Part shown: in pieces, positions 32,367 to 41,637 of the stretch
Layout: the number at the start of each line of letters is the position of its first letter
Numbering within the stretch: the first letter of the stretch is position 1
From: Pukyongia sp.
Lineage (GTDB): Bacteria > Bacteroidota > Bacteroidia > Flavobacteriales > Flavobacteriaceae
Direction: 5' to 3'
Length of the DNA stretch: 64,000 nucleotides
Assembly (NCBI GenBank): GCA_030148705.1
Contig: JASBSY010000006.1
Location: 124,001 to 188,000 of the forward strand
The notes under the pieces: model-generated
Told to the model about the DNA's origin: nothing
Database searches by the model: none
Seen by the model: the letters and a program-made list of their open reading frames with translations, nothing else
Program-made: the position numbers and the translations under genes

Positions 32367-33176
32367 TTATTTCTGATCGACTGCGGTAGCCGTTTCCGGC
32401 ATTGCAAATACAGAGGCTTCCAGGTGGGTTGCAGTGAGATTGACCTTTTTGAAGACGATACTGTTCTTTTTCTTAACCGGGGCATTATTTTCCACGGAAT
32501 ACCAGCTAATCTTTTCAGGAACCTTAATTCCGTTTACCTCCTGCCATTTGTCGTACTTTATATAATGCCAATCGTCGCTTTTTTCGTCTTCCCCCCTGGT
32601 TACCGTATAGGCAAGCCAAACCATTTCGAAGTTTTCGGGTTCGTAATAGAGTATGTACTCATCCTGAGGTGAGAACCCTATTCCCGCCTCATAACCGATT
32701 TTAATTCCCTCATATACCTTACCGTCCAGTTCGGCGGCTTTAACCTCCGAATATTTTATGCCGTCGTCGGCAAGGACGAAGGGCATGGCGTAGAAATAGA
32801 ACATCAGGTCGTAGTAGAACCGGGGATCGCCCTTATAAGCATTGGCCTTTTGCTGAAGCAGCCATAATTGCTCCTTGTCCTTTCCAATAGACCAGTCGGG
32901 GCCTTCGATCTTTACCATTCTTTCCGGAAGTGAAACGGTGTGAATTTCCTTTCCTGAATCCTTTTCAAACTCAAAGCAGAGATTGCGCATCTCGTTCCAG
33001 CGATCGATCCCGCCATGGGCTTTTAAGACTTCCATAAGCCCAACCGGAAGTTCAGTCCTGGCAGTTGTCGAGTCTATTGGTATACTATCGTGTATAACCG
33101 GTTGGTCGGTTTTCTTTTGTTCCTTACAACTAACAAATAGCAATAAGGCCATTGCAATTAAATTGATGGTTCTCAT
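32367..33176 (-). CDS. Lipoprotein (outer-membrane lipoprotein-sorting-like)
   Basis: A 269-residue lipoprotein. The ATG at 33174-33176 (MRTINLIAMALLLFVSC) provides an SPII signal; the open frame has an upstream ATG at 33212 without that benefit. The mature domain has an all-beta pattern (LEVLKAHGGIDRWNEMRNLCF, IGYEAGIGFSPQDEYILYYEP, DKWQEVNGIKVPEKISWYSV) such as in LolA/LolB-like or DUF6503-type proteins. It probably sits in the periplasm; ligand unknown. Convergent with the amidohydrolase operon. Confidence 0.72.
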   Translation of the reverse strand: MRTINLIAMALLLFVSCKEQKKTDQPVIHDSIPIDSTTARTELPVGLMEVLKAHGGIDRWNEMRNLCFEFEKDSGKEIHTVSLPERMVKIEGPDWSIGKDKEQLWLLQQKANAYKGDPRFYYDLMFYFYAMPFVLADDGIKYSEVKAAELDGKVYEGIKIGYEAGIGFSPQDEYILYYEPENFEMVWLAYTVTRGEDEKSDDWHYIKYDKWQEVNGIKVPEKISWYSVENNAPVKKKNSIVFKKVNLTATHLEASVFAMPETATAVDQK

Positions 33177-33272
33177 ATCATTAGGTTTGTGCTTTAAAGA
33201 TATGAAAGCCAAGTCGTTCTACGGTAAAATTTTACAAAGCTTTAAGAATCCTATAAGGGAAACTGGTCACGG

Positions 33273-33491
33273 TTATTGCATAATATAGAATATAACGGCA
33301 ACTAGACTGATCCAAAAAACAATTCCGAGATAGTAAAGAATTAATGCCTTATTTTTTTCTTTGGGAGTTTTACCGGGGATTGAATTGAAATAATGAAAGC
33401 CCGCGAACATAACTATAAATAACCCTCCAAAAAAAATCAGAATTTTATGAGATACGCTTAGAGAATTTCTAGACTCGTTATTCTCAATCAT
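33273..33491 (-). CDS. Small two-pass membrane protein
   Basis: A 72-residue protein with membrane segments at about residues 14-34 (ILIFFGGLFIVMFAGFHYF) and 51-70 (ILYYLGIVFWISLVAVIFYI). It is AT-rich. Its promoter lies in a block (33533-33565, minus) nearly identical to one inside attC-like site 1, and it starts 8 codons behind GTTGGTAATAA-like sequence, so it could be an isolated cassette gene. Function unknown. Confidence 0.6.
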   Translation of the reverse strand: MIENNESRNSLSVSHKILIFFGGLFIVMFAGFHYFNSIPGKTPKEKNKALILYYLGIVFWISLVAVIFYIMQ

Positions 33492-33532
33492 TAATTTCTA
33501 TAATTATTACCAACTCTTACGGCAGATTTCTC

Positions 33533-33565
33533 TTAAAGATACATTTTTTTGGAAATTGGAACCTT
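33533..33565 (-). promoter_or_regulatory. 33-bp promoter block shared with attC-like site 1
   Basis: On the minus strand this block contains TATCTTTA (33534-33541) and CCAATTTCCAAAAAAATG just before it. It differs from 6287-6319 (+) at one of 33 positions. It lies 43 bp upstream of the small membrane-protein gene. Immediately to its right is a CTATG/CATAG palindrome (33585-33597). Confidence 0.6.
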
Positions 33566-33689
33566 CCGGCGGCCAACTAACAACCTATGGGGCATAGACT
33601 GCTATAAACCTTGAAATTTTCGGGTTGATAATACTAAACATTTCTGAACAGCTGTATCTTTGATGGCTGTAAGAATCAAATAGTACCAA

Positions 33690-34496
33690 ATGGACCGATC
33701 TATTTCGAGTATACAAAACCCGGCTGTTAAGCAAATCCTTGCCCTGAAAGAAAAGGCGAGGGAACGCAGGAAGCAGGGCTTGTTCGTAATTGAAGGGCAG
33801 CGGGAGATAGAACTGGCCATTAAGGCCGACTATCAACTGGAAACCGTATACTATTCCCCCGACATTATTGCCGAAGAAGACCTGTATTCCATCAAAGACC
33901 AATCCGATACTAATACGGCCTTTGTCGAAATCACGTACGATGTCTATGAGAAAATCGCTTATAGGGCTACCACCGAAGGGATCGTTGCCATAGCCCACAC
34001 CAGGGACCATTCCATCGATCGGTTGAAGATAACTTCGGAAAATCCGCTTATCCTGGTGGCCGAAGCACCTGAAAAACCGGGTAATATCGGCGCACTGCTG
34101 CGAACTGCCGATGCTGCCAACGTGGATGCCGTTCTCATCGCCAATCCGCGAACGGACATCTATAACCCCAATATCGTGCGAAGCAGTGTGGGCTGTATCT
34201 TTACCCGCAGCATTGCCCTGGGAACGACTGCCGAGATCATAACATTCCTTAAGCAAAACACCATCCGGATTTATTGTGCGGCCCTGCAGGCAGCTGTGCC
34301 GTATCACAGCTGTGATTTTAAACCGGGTTCAGCAATAGTGGTGGGCACAGAGGCCGACGGGCTCTCCAAAGAGTGGTTAAAGCACAGCGATCAGAATATC
34401 GTTATCCCCATGCAGGGTGAAATCGACAGTATGAACGTTTCGGTAGCGGCCGGAATTCTTATATTTGAAGCCAAACGACAACGCAATTTTAACTAA
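33690..34496 (+). CDS. TrmH/SpoU-family RNA 2'-O-methyltransferase
   Basis: A 268-residue SPOUT methyltransferase that would 2'-O-methylate rRNA or tRNA with S-adenosylmethionine. An N-terminal substrate-binding domain (KQILALKEKARERRKQGLFVI) is followed by the trefoil-knot domain: EKPGNIGALLRTADAANVDAVL (motif 1), IVVGTEADGLSKEW (motif 2) and IPMQGEIDSMNVSVAAGILIFEA (motif 3). These three motifs are complete. It could be RlmB-like (23S rRNA) or a paralogue; the target cannot be told from sequence. Confidence 0.93.
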   Translation: MDRSISSIQNPAVKQILALKEKARERRKQGLFVIEGQREIELAIKADYQLETVYYSPDIIAEEDLYSIKDQSDTNTAFVEITYDVYEKIAYRATTEGIVAIAHTRDHSIDRLKITSENPLILVAEAPEKPGNIGALLRTADAANVDAVLIANPRTDIYNPNIVRSSVGCIFTRSIALGTTAEIITFLKQNTIRIYCAALQAAVPYHSCDFKPGSAIVVGTEADGLSKEWLKHSDQNIVIPMQGEIDSMNVSVAAGILIFEAKRQRNFN

Positions 34497-34530
34497 TGGC
34501 CCTTCAGAAAACACAGCCTAAAGACATTCC

Positions 34531-35763
34531 ATGACCCCGCAAACACTTTTTTATATTCTGATCGGTATCATTTCCCTAAACTTTGTATTTGATAAATATC
34601 TGGACCACCTGAATGCAAAGCACTTTGGAGATCCGCTGCCTCCGCGCCTTGATGATGTTTACGATACCGATGAATACCGAAGATCACAACGCTATAAACA
34701 GGAAAAGTATAAGTTCGGACTGATAACTTCCACAATCTCTTTTATAGCCACGCTGCTGTTCTTCTTCCTGGACGGCTTTGCAATTGTCGATGCCTGGGCA
34801 CGGTCCTTTTCTTCCCACCCCATTGCGGTTGCCCTGATATTTTTTGGGATAATTATGCTGGCTGCCGAAATTCTCAGTATTCCTTTCAGGTATTACAGCA
34901 CCTTTGTCATAGAAGAGCGTTACGGTTTTAACAAAACAACGCGCACTACCTTTTTCCTTGATAAGATAAAGAGTATGTTGATGACAGCCATTGTTGGCGG
35001 CGGCCTGCTGGCGGCAGTGATCTGGTTCTACCTGTTTACCGGTCCGAATTTTTGGCTTTATGCCTGGGGTATAATTACCCTGTTTTCCGTAATCCTCAAT
35101 ATGTTCTATGCCAGGCTTATCGTACCGCTCTTCAACAAACAAACCCCGCTGGAGGAAGGTATGCTGCGAAGCGAAATTGAGGCCTATGCCGGAAAGGTAG
35201 GGTTCAGGCTCGATAAGATATTTGTAATCGACGGTTCGAAACGCAGCACCAAGGCCAATGCCTATTTTTCGGGTTTTGGTGCCGAAAAGAGGGTCACCTT
35301 GTACGACACCCTCATTAACGACCTTGAGAACGAGGAGATCGTGGCAGTGCTGGCCCATGAAGTTGGACATTATAAACGAAACCATATCCTCATCAATCTC
35401 TTTGCTTCCATTGCCACCACCGGGCTTACCCTGTGGATACTGTCGCTGCTTATAGATAACCCGTTGTTGTCGGAAGCATTGAACGTGAGTGAGTCTTCAT
35501 TTCATATCGGACTGATTGCTTTTGGCGTGCTTTTTTCTCCAATTTCGGCAGTAACCGGGCTGCTGATGAACTATCTCTCGAGAAAATTCGAATACCAGGC
35601 TGACAATTATGCTAAACAGACTTATGCTGCACAACCCCTGATTTCGGCCTTAAAGAAATTGTCCAGGAACAGCCTGAGCAACCTTACCCCCCACCCGGCC
35701 TATGTTTTTGTACATTACTCCCACCCCACATTATTAGAGCGATTTAGAAACCTTCAGGCCTGA
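34531..35763 (+). CDS. M48 family (Ste24/CAAX-like) zinc metalloprotease
   Basis: A 410-residue integral membrane protease. It has membrane segments at about 5-20, 66-85, 97-115, 150-168, 178-196, 290-308 and 325-345. The catalytic motif HEVGH is at 276-280 within VAVLAHEVGHYKRNH, and the third zinc ligand Glu lies in SRKFEYQADNYAKQ near residue 350. N-terminal Ste24 features (IEERYGFNKTT near 128-136) are present. It resembles Ste24p/HtpX proteases which clear damaged membrane proteins. Located between a TrmH gene and relA/spoT. Confidence 0.93.
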   Translation: MTPQTLFYILIGIISLNFVFDKYLDHLNAKHFGDPLPPRLDDVYDTDEYRRSQRYKQEKYKFGLITSTISFIATLLFFFLDGFAIVDAWARSFSSHPIAVALIFFGIIMLAAEILSIPFRYYSTFVIEERYGFNKTTRTTFFLDKIKSMLMTAIVGGGLLAAVIWFYLFTGPNFWLYAWGIITLFSVILNMFYARLIVPLFNKQTPLEEGMLRSEIEAYAGKVGFRLDKIFVIDGSKRSTKANAYFSGFGAEKRVTLYDTLINDLENEEIVAVLAHEVGHYKRNHILINLFASIATTGLTLWILSLLIDNPLLSEALNVSESSFHIGLIAFGVLFSPISAVTGLLMNYLSRKFEYQADNYAKQTYAAQPLISALKKLSRNSLSNLTPHPAYVFVHYSHPTLLERFRNLQA

Positions 35764-35839
35764 TTTTAGTCGTCTTCGGAAATTTTGAAGGGCACAATAT
35801 TTGTTGTTTCTTACAATGCAATATCGTACTTTTAATTCT

Positions 35840-38044
35840 ATGAGTGAGGAAGTATTAGAAGCTGAAAAGAAGGAGCTGGCGAAACAATACAAGGAGCTGC
35901 TTAAGATCTCTTACCGCCGTTTAACGGCTGCGGATAAGCGGCTTATCCGTTCTGCTTTCGACGTGGCTGTGGATGCTCATAAGGACCAGAGACGGAAATC
36001 GGGCGAAGCCTACGTTTTCCATCCCATCGCTGTAGCTAAGATAGTCGCTTCCGAGATCGGCCTGGACGCAACTTCGATTGCCGCAGCACTGCTGCACGAC
36101 GTAGTTGAAGACACCACCTATACCCTGGCAGATATAGAGCAGCTGTTTGGCGAAACAGTTGCGCGCATAGTCGACGGGCTGACCAAGATCTCCAATATGC
36201 CCTACGATAAGGATGTATCGCTGCAGGCGGAAAATTTCCGCAAGATGCTGCTCACCCTTAACGAGGACATCCGGGTAATAATCATCAAGATAGCCGACAG
36301 GCTGCACAATATGCAAACCATGGACGCCATGCCGGAGCACAAACGCGTAAAACTCGCTTCCGAAACCCTTTATATCTACGCCCCGCTGGCACACAGAATC
36401 GGCCTCTACAACATTAAGACCGAATTGGAAGACCTCGGTTTAAAGTACACAGAACCCGAGGTTTACAACGACATACTCGATAAGATCAAGGAAAGCAAAG
36501 AACAACAGGACGCTTATATCGAAGACTTTACAAAGGTTATTAAGGATTCTCTGGATGCCGAAAAGTTGGATTACAATATCAAGGGCAGGCCAAAATCCAT
36601 TTTCTCGATCAGGCGGAAGATGACCACTCAGAATGTGAGTTTCGACGAGGTTTACGATAAGTTTGCGGTTCGAATAATTTACAAGAGCGAACCGGAGAAT
36701 GAGAAATTCATCGCATGGAAGATCTATTCGATAGTCACCGATCACTTCCGACCAAACCCTACCAGGCTTCGCGACTGGATCTCTTCCCCCAAATCCACCG
36801 GTTACGAAGCGCTGCATATTACCGTGATGGGTCCACAGGGCAGATGGGTGGAAGTACAGATTCGCAGCGAGCGCATGAACGAGATTGCCGAGAAGGGATA
36901 TGCTGCCCACTACAAGTACAAGAACGATGAAAAGGAAGATGTGGGACTGGACGACTGGTTAAACAAACTGCAGACCTCTCTTGAGAATGCCGAGATCAAT
37001 GCTGTAGATTTTGTTGAAGATTTTAAGCTAAACCTCTACGCCAAGGAGATCTTTGTGTTCTCTCCAAAAGGCGACCTGTATTCCCTGGCCAAGGGAGCAA
37101 CGGCTCTGGATTTTGCCTTTAACATCCACACCGAAGTAGGTCTGAAAACCCGTGGAGCCAAAGTGAACGGGAAACTTGTTCCGCTAAGCCACGTTCTGAA
37201 AAGTGGCGACCAGGTTGAAATAATGACCTCCGAAAAATCGCAGCCTACGGCAAACTGGCTCAATTATGCCACTACCGGGAAAGCGCGATCCAAGATCAAG
37301 TCCTCCTTAAAAGAGGAGCAAAAGACCATTGCCGCTGAAGGAAAAGAGATTCTAATCCGCAAATTAAGATCGTTAAAGATCACGCTCGACGAGCGCACCA
37401 TCAATCAACTTGTGGTGTATTTTAAACTAAAAACTAGCCTGGATCTGTTTTATCGGGTAGGGGCGGGTATCATCGACAACAAGAAGTTAAAGGACTTTGC
37501 GGCGTCCAGGAATAATGCCTTTGTGAGTTTCTTTAAGAACCGCATTCGAAAACCGGACAAGCCGGAAGACGTTGAACGGGAAGAGATCACTCAGAAGTAC
37601 GATCAGCTGGTATTTGGGAAGGACGAGGAAAAACTGGAGTATAAACTGGCCAATTGTTGCAATCCCATCCCGGGAGACGACGTGTTTGGTTTTATAACGG
37701 TTTCCGAAGGAATAAAGGTACATAAGCAGAACTGTCCGAATGCCTTGCAGTTACAGAGTAACTACGGATATCGCATCATCCAGGCCAAGTGGATCGATTC
37801 GTCTCAAAGCGATTTTAAAGCCGAACTGCTCATTACGGGAATTGACACCATCGGCCTGGTGAATGAAGTGACCAAGGTAGTGTCGAACAACCTGCATATC
37901 AATATGAAGAGCGTGCATTTTGATAGTAACGACGGTATTTTCACTGGCAGGATAGTCGTAGTTGTAAAAAACAAGACCATTCTTAATAACCTGGTGGAAA
38001 ACATCAAAAAAATAAACGGGATTGATAAAGTTACACGCTCTTAA
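35840..38044 (+). CDS. Bifunctional (p)ppGpp synthetase/hydrolase RelA/SpoT
   Basis: A 734-residue stringent-response enzyme. The start is set at ATG 35840 ([20 protein letters not shown]) because the box TACTTTTA (35827-35834) just precedes it; the frame extends 13 codons upstream. The hydrolase domain keeps the HDxxED motif at 86-91 (HDVVED), so hydrolysis is likely. The synthetase domain has [18 protein letters not shown] and GYAAHYKYK near residue 350. The TGS domain ([23 protein letters not shown]) and C-terminal ACT domain follow. It leads the conserved relA/spoT-fur-purA block. Confidence 0.95.
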   Translation: MSEEVLEAEKKELAKQYKELLKISYRRLTAADKRLIRSAFDVAVDAHKDQRRKSGEAYVFHPIAVAKIVASEIGLDATSIAAALLHDVVEDTTYTLADIEQLFGETVARIVDGLTKISNMPYDKDVSLQAENFRKMLLTLNEDIRVIIIKIADRLHNMQTMDAMPEHKRVKLASETLYIYAPLAHRIGLYNIKTELEDLGLKYTEPEVYNDILDKIKESKEQQDAYIEDFTKVIKDSLDAEKLDYNIKGRPKSIFSIRRKMTTQNVSFDEVYDKFAVRIIYKSEPENEKFIAWKIYSIVTDHFRPNPTRLRDWISSPKSTGYEALHITVMGPQGRWVEVQIRSERMNEIAEKGYAAHYKYKNDEKEDVGLDDWLNKLQTSLENAEINAVDFVEDFKLNLYAKEIFVFSPKGDLYSLAKGATALDFAFNIHTEVGLKTRGAKVNGKLVPLSHVLKSGDQVEIMTSEKSQPTANWLNYATTGKARSKIKSSLKEEQKTIAAEGKEILIRKLRSLKITLDERTINQLVVYFKLKTSLDLFYRVGAGIIDNKKLKDFAASRNNAFVSFFKNRIRKPDKPEDVEREEITQKYDQLVFGKDEEKLEYKLANCCNPIPGDDVFGFITVSEGIKVHKQNCPNALQLQSNYGYRIIQAKWIDSSQSDFKAELLITGIDTIGLVNEVTKVVSNNLHINMKSVHFDSNDGIFTGRIVVVVKNKTILNNLVENIKKINGIDKVTRS

Positions 38045-38049
38045 ATACT

Positions 38050-38057
38050 TACCTTTG
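38050..38057 (+). promoter_or_regulatory. Promoter -7 box of fur
   Basis: TACCTTTG in the 23-bp gap between relA/spoT and fur, 10 bp before the start codon at 38068. It permits expression of fur-purA apart from relA/spoT. Confidence 0.6.
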
Positions 38058-38067
38058 TAGCTTTGAT

Positions 38068-38535
38068 ATGACGGCAAAAACGGATCAAAATAATCAGGCA
38101 ATTGTTAAGAATGTTTTTACGGCATTCCTCGAAAAAAAGGGACACCGAAAAACACCTGAACGCTTTGCTATTCTTCAGGAAATCTACGATCACAACGACC
38201 ATTTCGATATTGAGTCCCTGTACATCAATATGAAGAACAAGAATTACCGCGTGAGCAGGGCCACCCTTTACAACACCATCGAATTGTTACTGGAATGCGG
38301 ATTGGTGAGGAAACACCAGTTCGGACAGAATCAGGCACATTACGAAAAATCGTATTTTGATAAGCAGCACGATCATGTAATCCTCTCCAACGGGGAAGTG
38401 ATCGAGTTCTGCGATCCGCGAATTCAAATTATTAAAAAGACCATCGAGGAAGTCTTCGATATAGAAATTACCAACCACTCACTTTATTTTTACGGAAATA
38501 AAAAATCTCCTGATTCGGTTCAGGAAAACAATTAA
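38068..38535 (+). CDS. fur: Fur-family metalloregulator
   Basis: A 155-residue repressor of iron- or metal-responsive genes. The winged-helix DNA-binding part is [20 protein letters not shown] to [19 protein letters not shown] (about 20-85). The dimerisation part has [21 protein letters not shown] near residue 105. The usual structural-zinc CxxC is absent from that loop (ILSN where many Fur proteins have a Cys pair), and there is no C-terminal CxxC either. Metal-binding His and Asp remain. It overlaps no gene and lies 5 bp before purA. It is named Fur by family; the metal specificity is not settled. Confidence 0.85.
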   Translation: MTAKTDQNNQAIVKNVFTAFLEKKGHRKTPERFAILQEIYDHNDHFDIESLYINMKNKNYRVSRATLYNTIELLLECGLVRKHQFGQNQAHYEKSYFDKQHDHVILSNGEVIEFCDPRIQIIKKTIEEVFDIEITNHSLYFYGNKKSPDSVQENN

Positions 38536-38540
38536 GGCAT

Positions 38541-39812
38541 ATGGCAGTAGACTTACTACTCGGATTACAATGGGGCGACGAAGGAAAAGGAAAAATCGTC
38601 GACGTTCTTACCAGGAATTACGATATCATCGCGCGCTTTCAAGGCGGACCCAATGCTGGTCATACCCTTGAATTCGACGGCATAAAGCACGTTTTACACA
38701 CTATTCCCAGCGGAATCTTTCACGAAGACGCCATTAACCTGGTAGGCAACGGGGTTGTTATCGACCCGGTAATCTTTCAGAAAGAGCTGGATAACCTCTC
38801 AAGGTTCAATCTCGATATAAAGAAGAAATTACTGATTTCGCGTAAAGCGCATCTTATCCTGCCTACACACAGGCTGCTGGATGCTGCCAGTGAAGCTTCC
38901 AAGGGCAAAGCAAAAATAGGTTCTACGCTTAAGGGGATAGGCCCCACCTATATGGATAAAACCGGCCGAAACGGAATCAGGGTGGGCGACCTAGAATTGG
39001 ATAACTGGCAGGAGAAATACCGGGCGCTGGCAGATAAACACGAACGAATGATCGATTTCTACAAGGCCGACATCCAATACGATCTCGCTGAATTGGAAGG
39101 TCAGTTCTTTAAAGCCATAGACACCTTGAAGTCGTTAACTTTTATCGACAGTGAAGAATACCTGTACCGGGCACAGGCTGAAGGTAAGACCATCCTGGCC
39201 GAAGGAGCTCAAGGCTCGCTGCTGGATATTGACTTCGGAACTTATCCGTTCGTCACCTCATCGAATACAACCGCGGCAGGAGCCTGTACCGGTTTGGGGG
39301 TAGCCCCCGGAGCCATTAATGAGGTTTTCGGAATTTTCAAGGCCTATACAACCCGCGTTGGAAGCGGCCCCTTCCCTACTGAACTTTTCGACGAAAACGG
39401 GGAGACCATGGGACGGGTTGGAAACGAATTTGGTGCAACCACCGGTAGGCCTAGAAGATGTGGCTGGCTGGATTTGGTAGCCCTGAAATACGCCGTCCAG
39501 GTGAACGGGGTGACCCAGTTGATGATGATGAAAGGTGATGTTCTAAGTGGTTTCGACAAGTTAAAGGTATGCACGGCCTACAATTATAAAGGCGAGCAAA
39601 TTTCACATCTACCTTACAATATCGAAGCGGAGAACGTAACCCCGGTTTACACCGAGTTGAATGGCTGGAAGGAAGATCTTACAAGCATGAAGGATGCCAG
39701 TCAGTTTCCTGCCGCCTTAAACGCTTATATCGAATTCCTTGAAGATGAATTACAGGTGCCTATCAAGATCGTTTCGGTTGGGCCCGATCGTACGCAGACG
39801 ATTCACCGGTAA
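38541..39812 (+). CDS. purA: Adenylosuccinate synthase
   Basis: First committed step from IMP to AMP: GTP-dependent ligation of aspartate to IMP. The 423 residues include GDEGKGK (12-18, P-loop), NAGHTL near 38, the LKGIGPTYMDKTGRNG segment near 134, EGAQGSLLDIDFGTYPFVTSSN near 221 and TTGRPRRCGWLD near 300. Length and motifs are typical. Five bases separate it from fur. Confidence 0.97.
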   Translation: MAVDLLLGLQWGDEGKGKIVDVLTRNYDIIARFQGGPNAGHTLEFDGIKHVLHTIPSGIFHEDAINLVGNGVVIDPVIFQKELDNLSRFNLDIKKKLLISRKAHLILPTHRLLDAASEASKGKAKIGSTLKGIGPTYMDKTGRNGIRVGDLELDNWQEKYRALADKHERMIDFYKADIQYDLAELEGQFFKAIDTLKSLTFIDSEEYLYRAQAEGKTILAEGAQGSLLDIDFGTYPFVTSSNTTAAGACTGLGVAPGAINEVFGIFKAYTTRVGSGPFPTELFDENGETMGRVGNEFGATTGRPRRCGWLDLVALKYAVQVNGVTQLMMMKGDVLSGFDKLKVCTAYNYKGEQISHLPYNIEAENVTPVYTELNGWKEDLTSMKDASQFPAALNAYIEFLEDELQVPIKIVSVGPDRTQTIHR

Positions 39813-39853
39813 TAGTTGCTCGGTATTTTCGTTCTAATCATTAAAGTTGTGTA

Positions 39854-41629
39854 TTGAAAATATCAGGTTACATATCTCTTTTCTTATTTTCCCTAAGCTG
39901 TTTGATCGCAAAGGCCCAGGACAGTCCCGGAACCACTAAGGTTTCCGTGCAATCCGGCTACCTTGAGAAAAAACCTGAGTTCCCGGATGCTGTTATCTAT
40001 ACCAAGGACAACAGCGGGCAGGTGTATATCGTGCATGAAGGGGTTGAAATGTGGTGCGACCAGGCCTACGTCTATCTGAAGGACAACTTTGTTAAGGCCT
40101 ACGGAACCGTGCGCATAACACAGGGAGATACCGTAAGTATGCGAAGTAAGTACGCCGAATACAACGGGAATACCCAGTTTGCATTCGCCAGTGGAGACGT
40201 GCTCCTCACCGAACCCAAGACTACCTTAAAGACGGACACTCTCTACTTCGACAGGATAAAACAGCAGGCCTATTATCGCAGCGGGGGAACCGTGCGGGAT
40301 ACTGCGAGTACGCTTACCAGTCGTATAGGGCGCTACTACGCTGCCACCAAAAAATACCAGTTTCTATCCAAGGTGAAGATCGTTAATCCAAAATATACAG
40401 TTAACAGTGAGCAGCTAGATTTTTATTCCGAAACCGGCGGGGCTTACCTCTATGGGGAATCTACCATAGTTTCAGAGACCAGCACGGTTTACTGTGAGCG
40501 CGGATACTATAATACCAGAACCGATAAAGGGTATTTTGTTAAGAATTCGAGGGTGGATTACAACAACAGAATACTGTACGGCGACAGCATTTACTTCGAC
40601 AGAAACAAAAGCTTTGCATCGGCCACGAACAATATCAGGGTGCTGGACACTATAAATAAGTCGGTCATCCGGGGACATTATGCCGAGGTCTTTCGGGAGA
40701 AAGATTCGGTGTTTATCACCAAACGAGCCGTTGCCGTGACTCTCCGGGACAACGATTCCATCTATGTTCATGCCGATACGCTGCGGGTAACGGGCAAACC
40801 GGAGAACAGGATCATCCGCGGATTTTATAAAGCGCGGATGTTTAAACGAGGCTTGGCCAATGAAGAACCCACAAGCGGAATGTGCGATTCGATTTTCGTG
40901 GACCAGAAAAAAGGGATCACAAAGTTAATTCGAAATCCTATCCTGTGGAGTGGTGTGAACCAGATGACCGGTGATACCATTCATATACTTTCCAATACAC
41001 AGACAGAAAAACTGGACACCCTGAAAGTATTTAAAAATGCCTTTCTGGTACAAAAGGACAGCGCCGGGTATAACCAGGTAAAAGGCGAACGGCTTATAGG
41101 GTTGTTCACCAATAACGAGTTGGACACCGTTAACATCGTTAAAAATGCCGAGGTAATCTATTTTTCCCGAAACGACAAACAGGAGTTGATAGGCATAAAC
41201 AATACGGTTTCAAGTTCTATACAGATGTACTTGCAGTCGCAGCAAATTACCGGAATTAAATTTATAAAGCAGGCCAAAGGCAAGGTATATCCTCCTTCTC
41301 AACTTCCGGAGAACGCTAGGATTCTGCCCGGCTTTGTTTGGCGAGGCGATGAGCGGCTTTTAAAGGTACAGGACTTGTTTCGGGGTAAACCGGCCCCCTT
41401 GCTTCCGAAAATAAAGGGCATACCCCTGCCCGAAGATGAAGGGGACTTCTTCGATGATATTCCGGAGAAAGATCTTGATCTGCCGGAGGCTTCCAAGCTA
41501 AAACCCAAAGACCTGCAGAATCGGGAGGACGACCCTAAATTCAAGACCAGAGAGGAAAGCGGGGAAAATACGAGACAGAACGACAGTATTCAGAGCAGCC
41601 TGCCAAAAACGACCGACAAGGAAGGTTAA
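39854..41629 (+). CDS. OstA/LptA-like LPS-transport protein
   Basis: A 591-residue exported protein with a TTG start at 39854 giving the signal peptide KISGYISLFLFSLSCLIAKAQ; I see no better ATG upstream. Repeats of the OstA beta-jellyroll type run through most of the chain, for example MWCDQAYVYLKDNFVKAYGT, YAEYNGNTQFAFASGDV, LYFDRIKQQAYYRSGG and IYFDRNKSFASATNN. The acidic, Pro/Glu-rich tail (about 505-591) is probably disordered. It should be part of the periplasmic bridge carrying LPS to the outer membrane. It commonly follows purA in Flavobacteriaceae. It abuts the aminotransferase gene (8 bp). Confidence 0.88.
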   Translation: MKISGYISLFLFSLSCLIAKAQDSPGTTKVSVQSGYLEKKPEFPDAVIYTKDNSGQVYIVHEGVEMWCDQAYVYLKDNFVKAYGTVRITQGDTVSMRSKYAEYNGNTQFAFASGDVLLTEPKTTLKTDTLYFDRIKQQAYYRSGGTVRDTASTLTSRIGRYYAATKKYQFLSKVKIVNPKYTVNSEQLDFYSETGGAYLYGESTIVSETSTVYCERGYYNTRTDKGYFVKNSRVDYNNRILYGDSIYFDRNKSFASATNNIRVLDTINKSVIRGHYAEVFREKDSVFITKRAVAVTLRDNDSIYVHADTLRVTGKPENRIIRGFYKARMFKRGLANEEPTSGMCDSIFVDQKKGITKLIRNPILWSGVNQMTGDTIHILSNTQTEKLDTLKVFKNAFLVQKDSAGYNQVKGERLIGLFTNNELDTVNIVKNAEVIYFSRNDKQELIGINNTVSSSIQMYLQSQQITGIKFIKQAKGKVYPPSQLPENARILPGFVWRGDERLLKVQDLFRGKPAPLLPKIKGIPLPEDEGDFFDDIPEKDLDLPEASKLKPKDLQNREDDPKFKTREESGENTRQNDSIQSSLPKTTDKEG

Positions 41630-41637
41630 CGAGTTAT

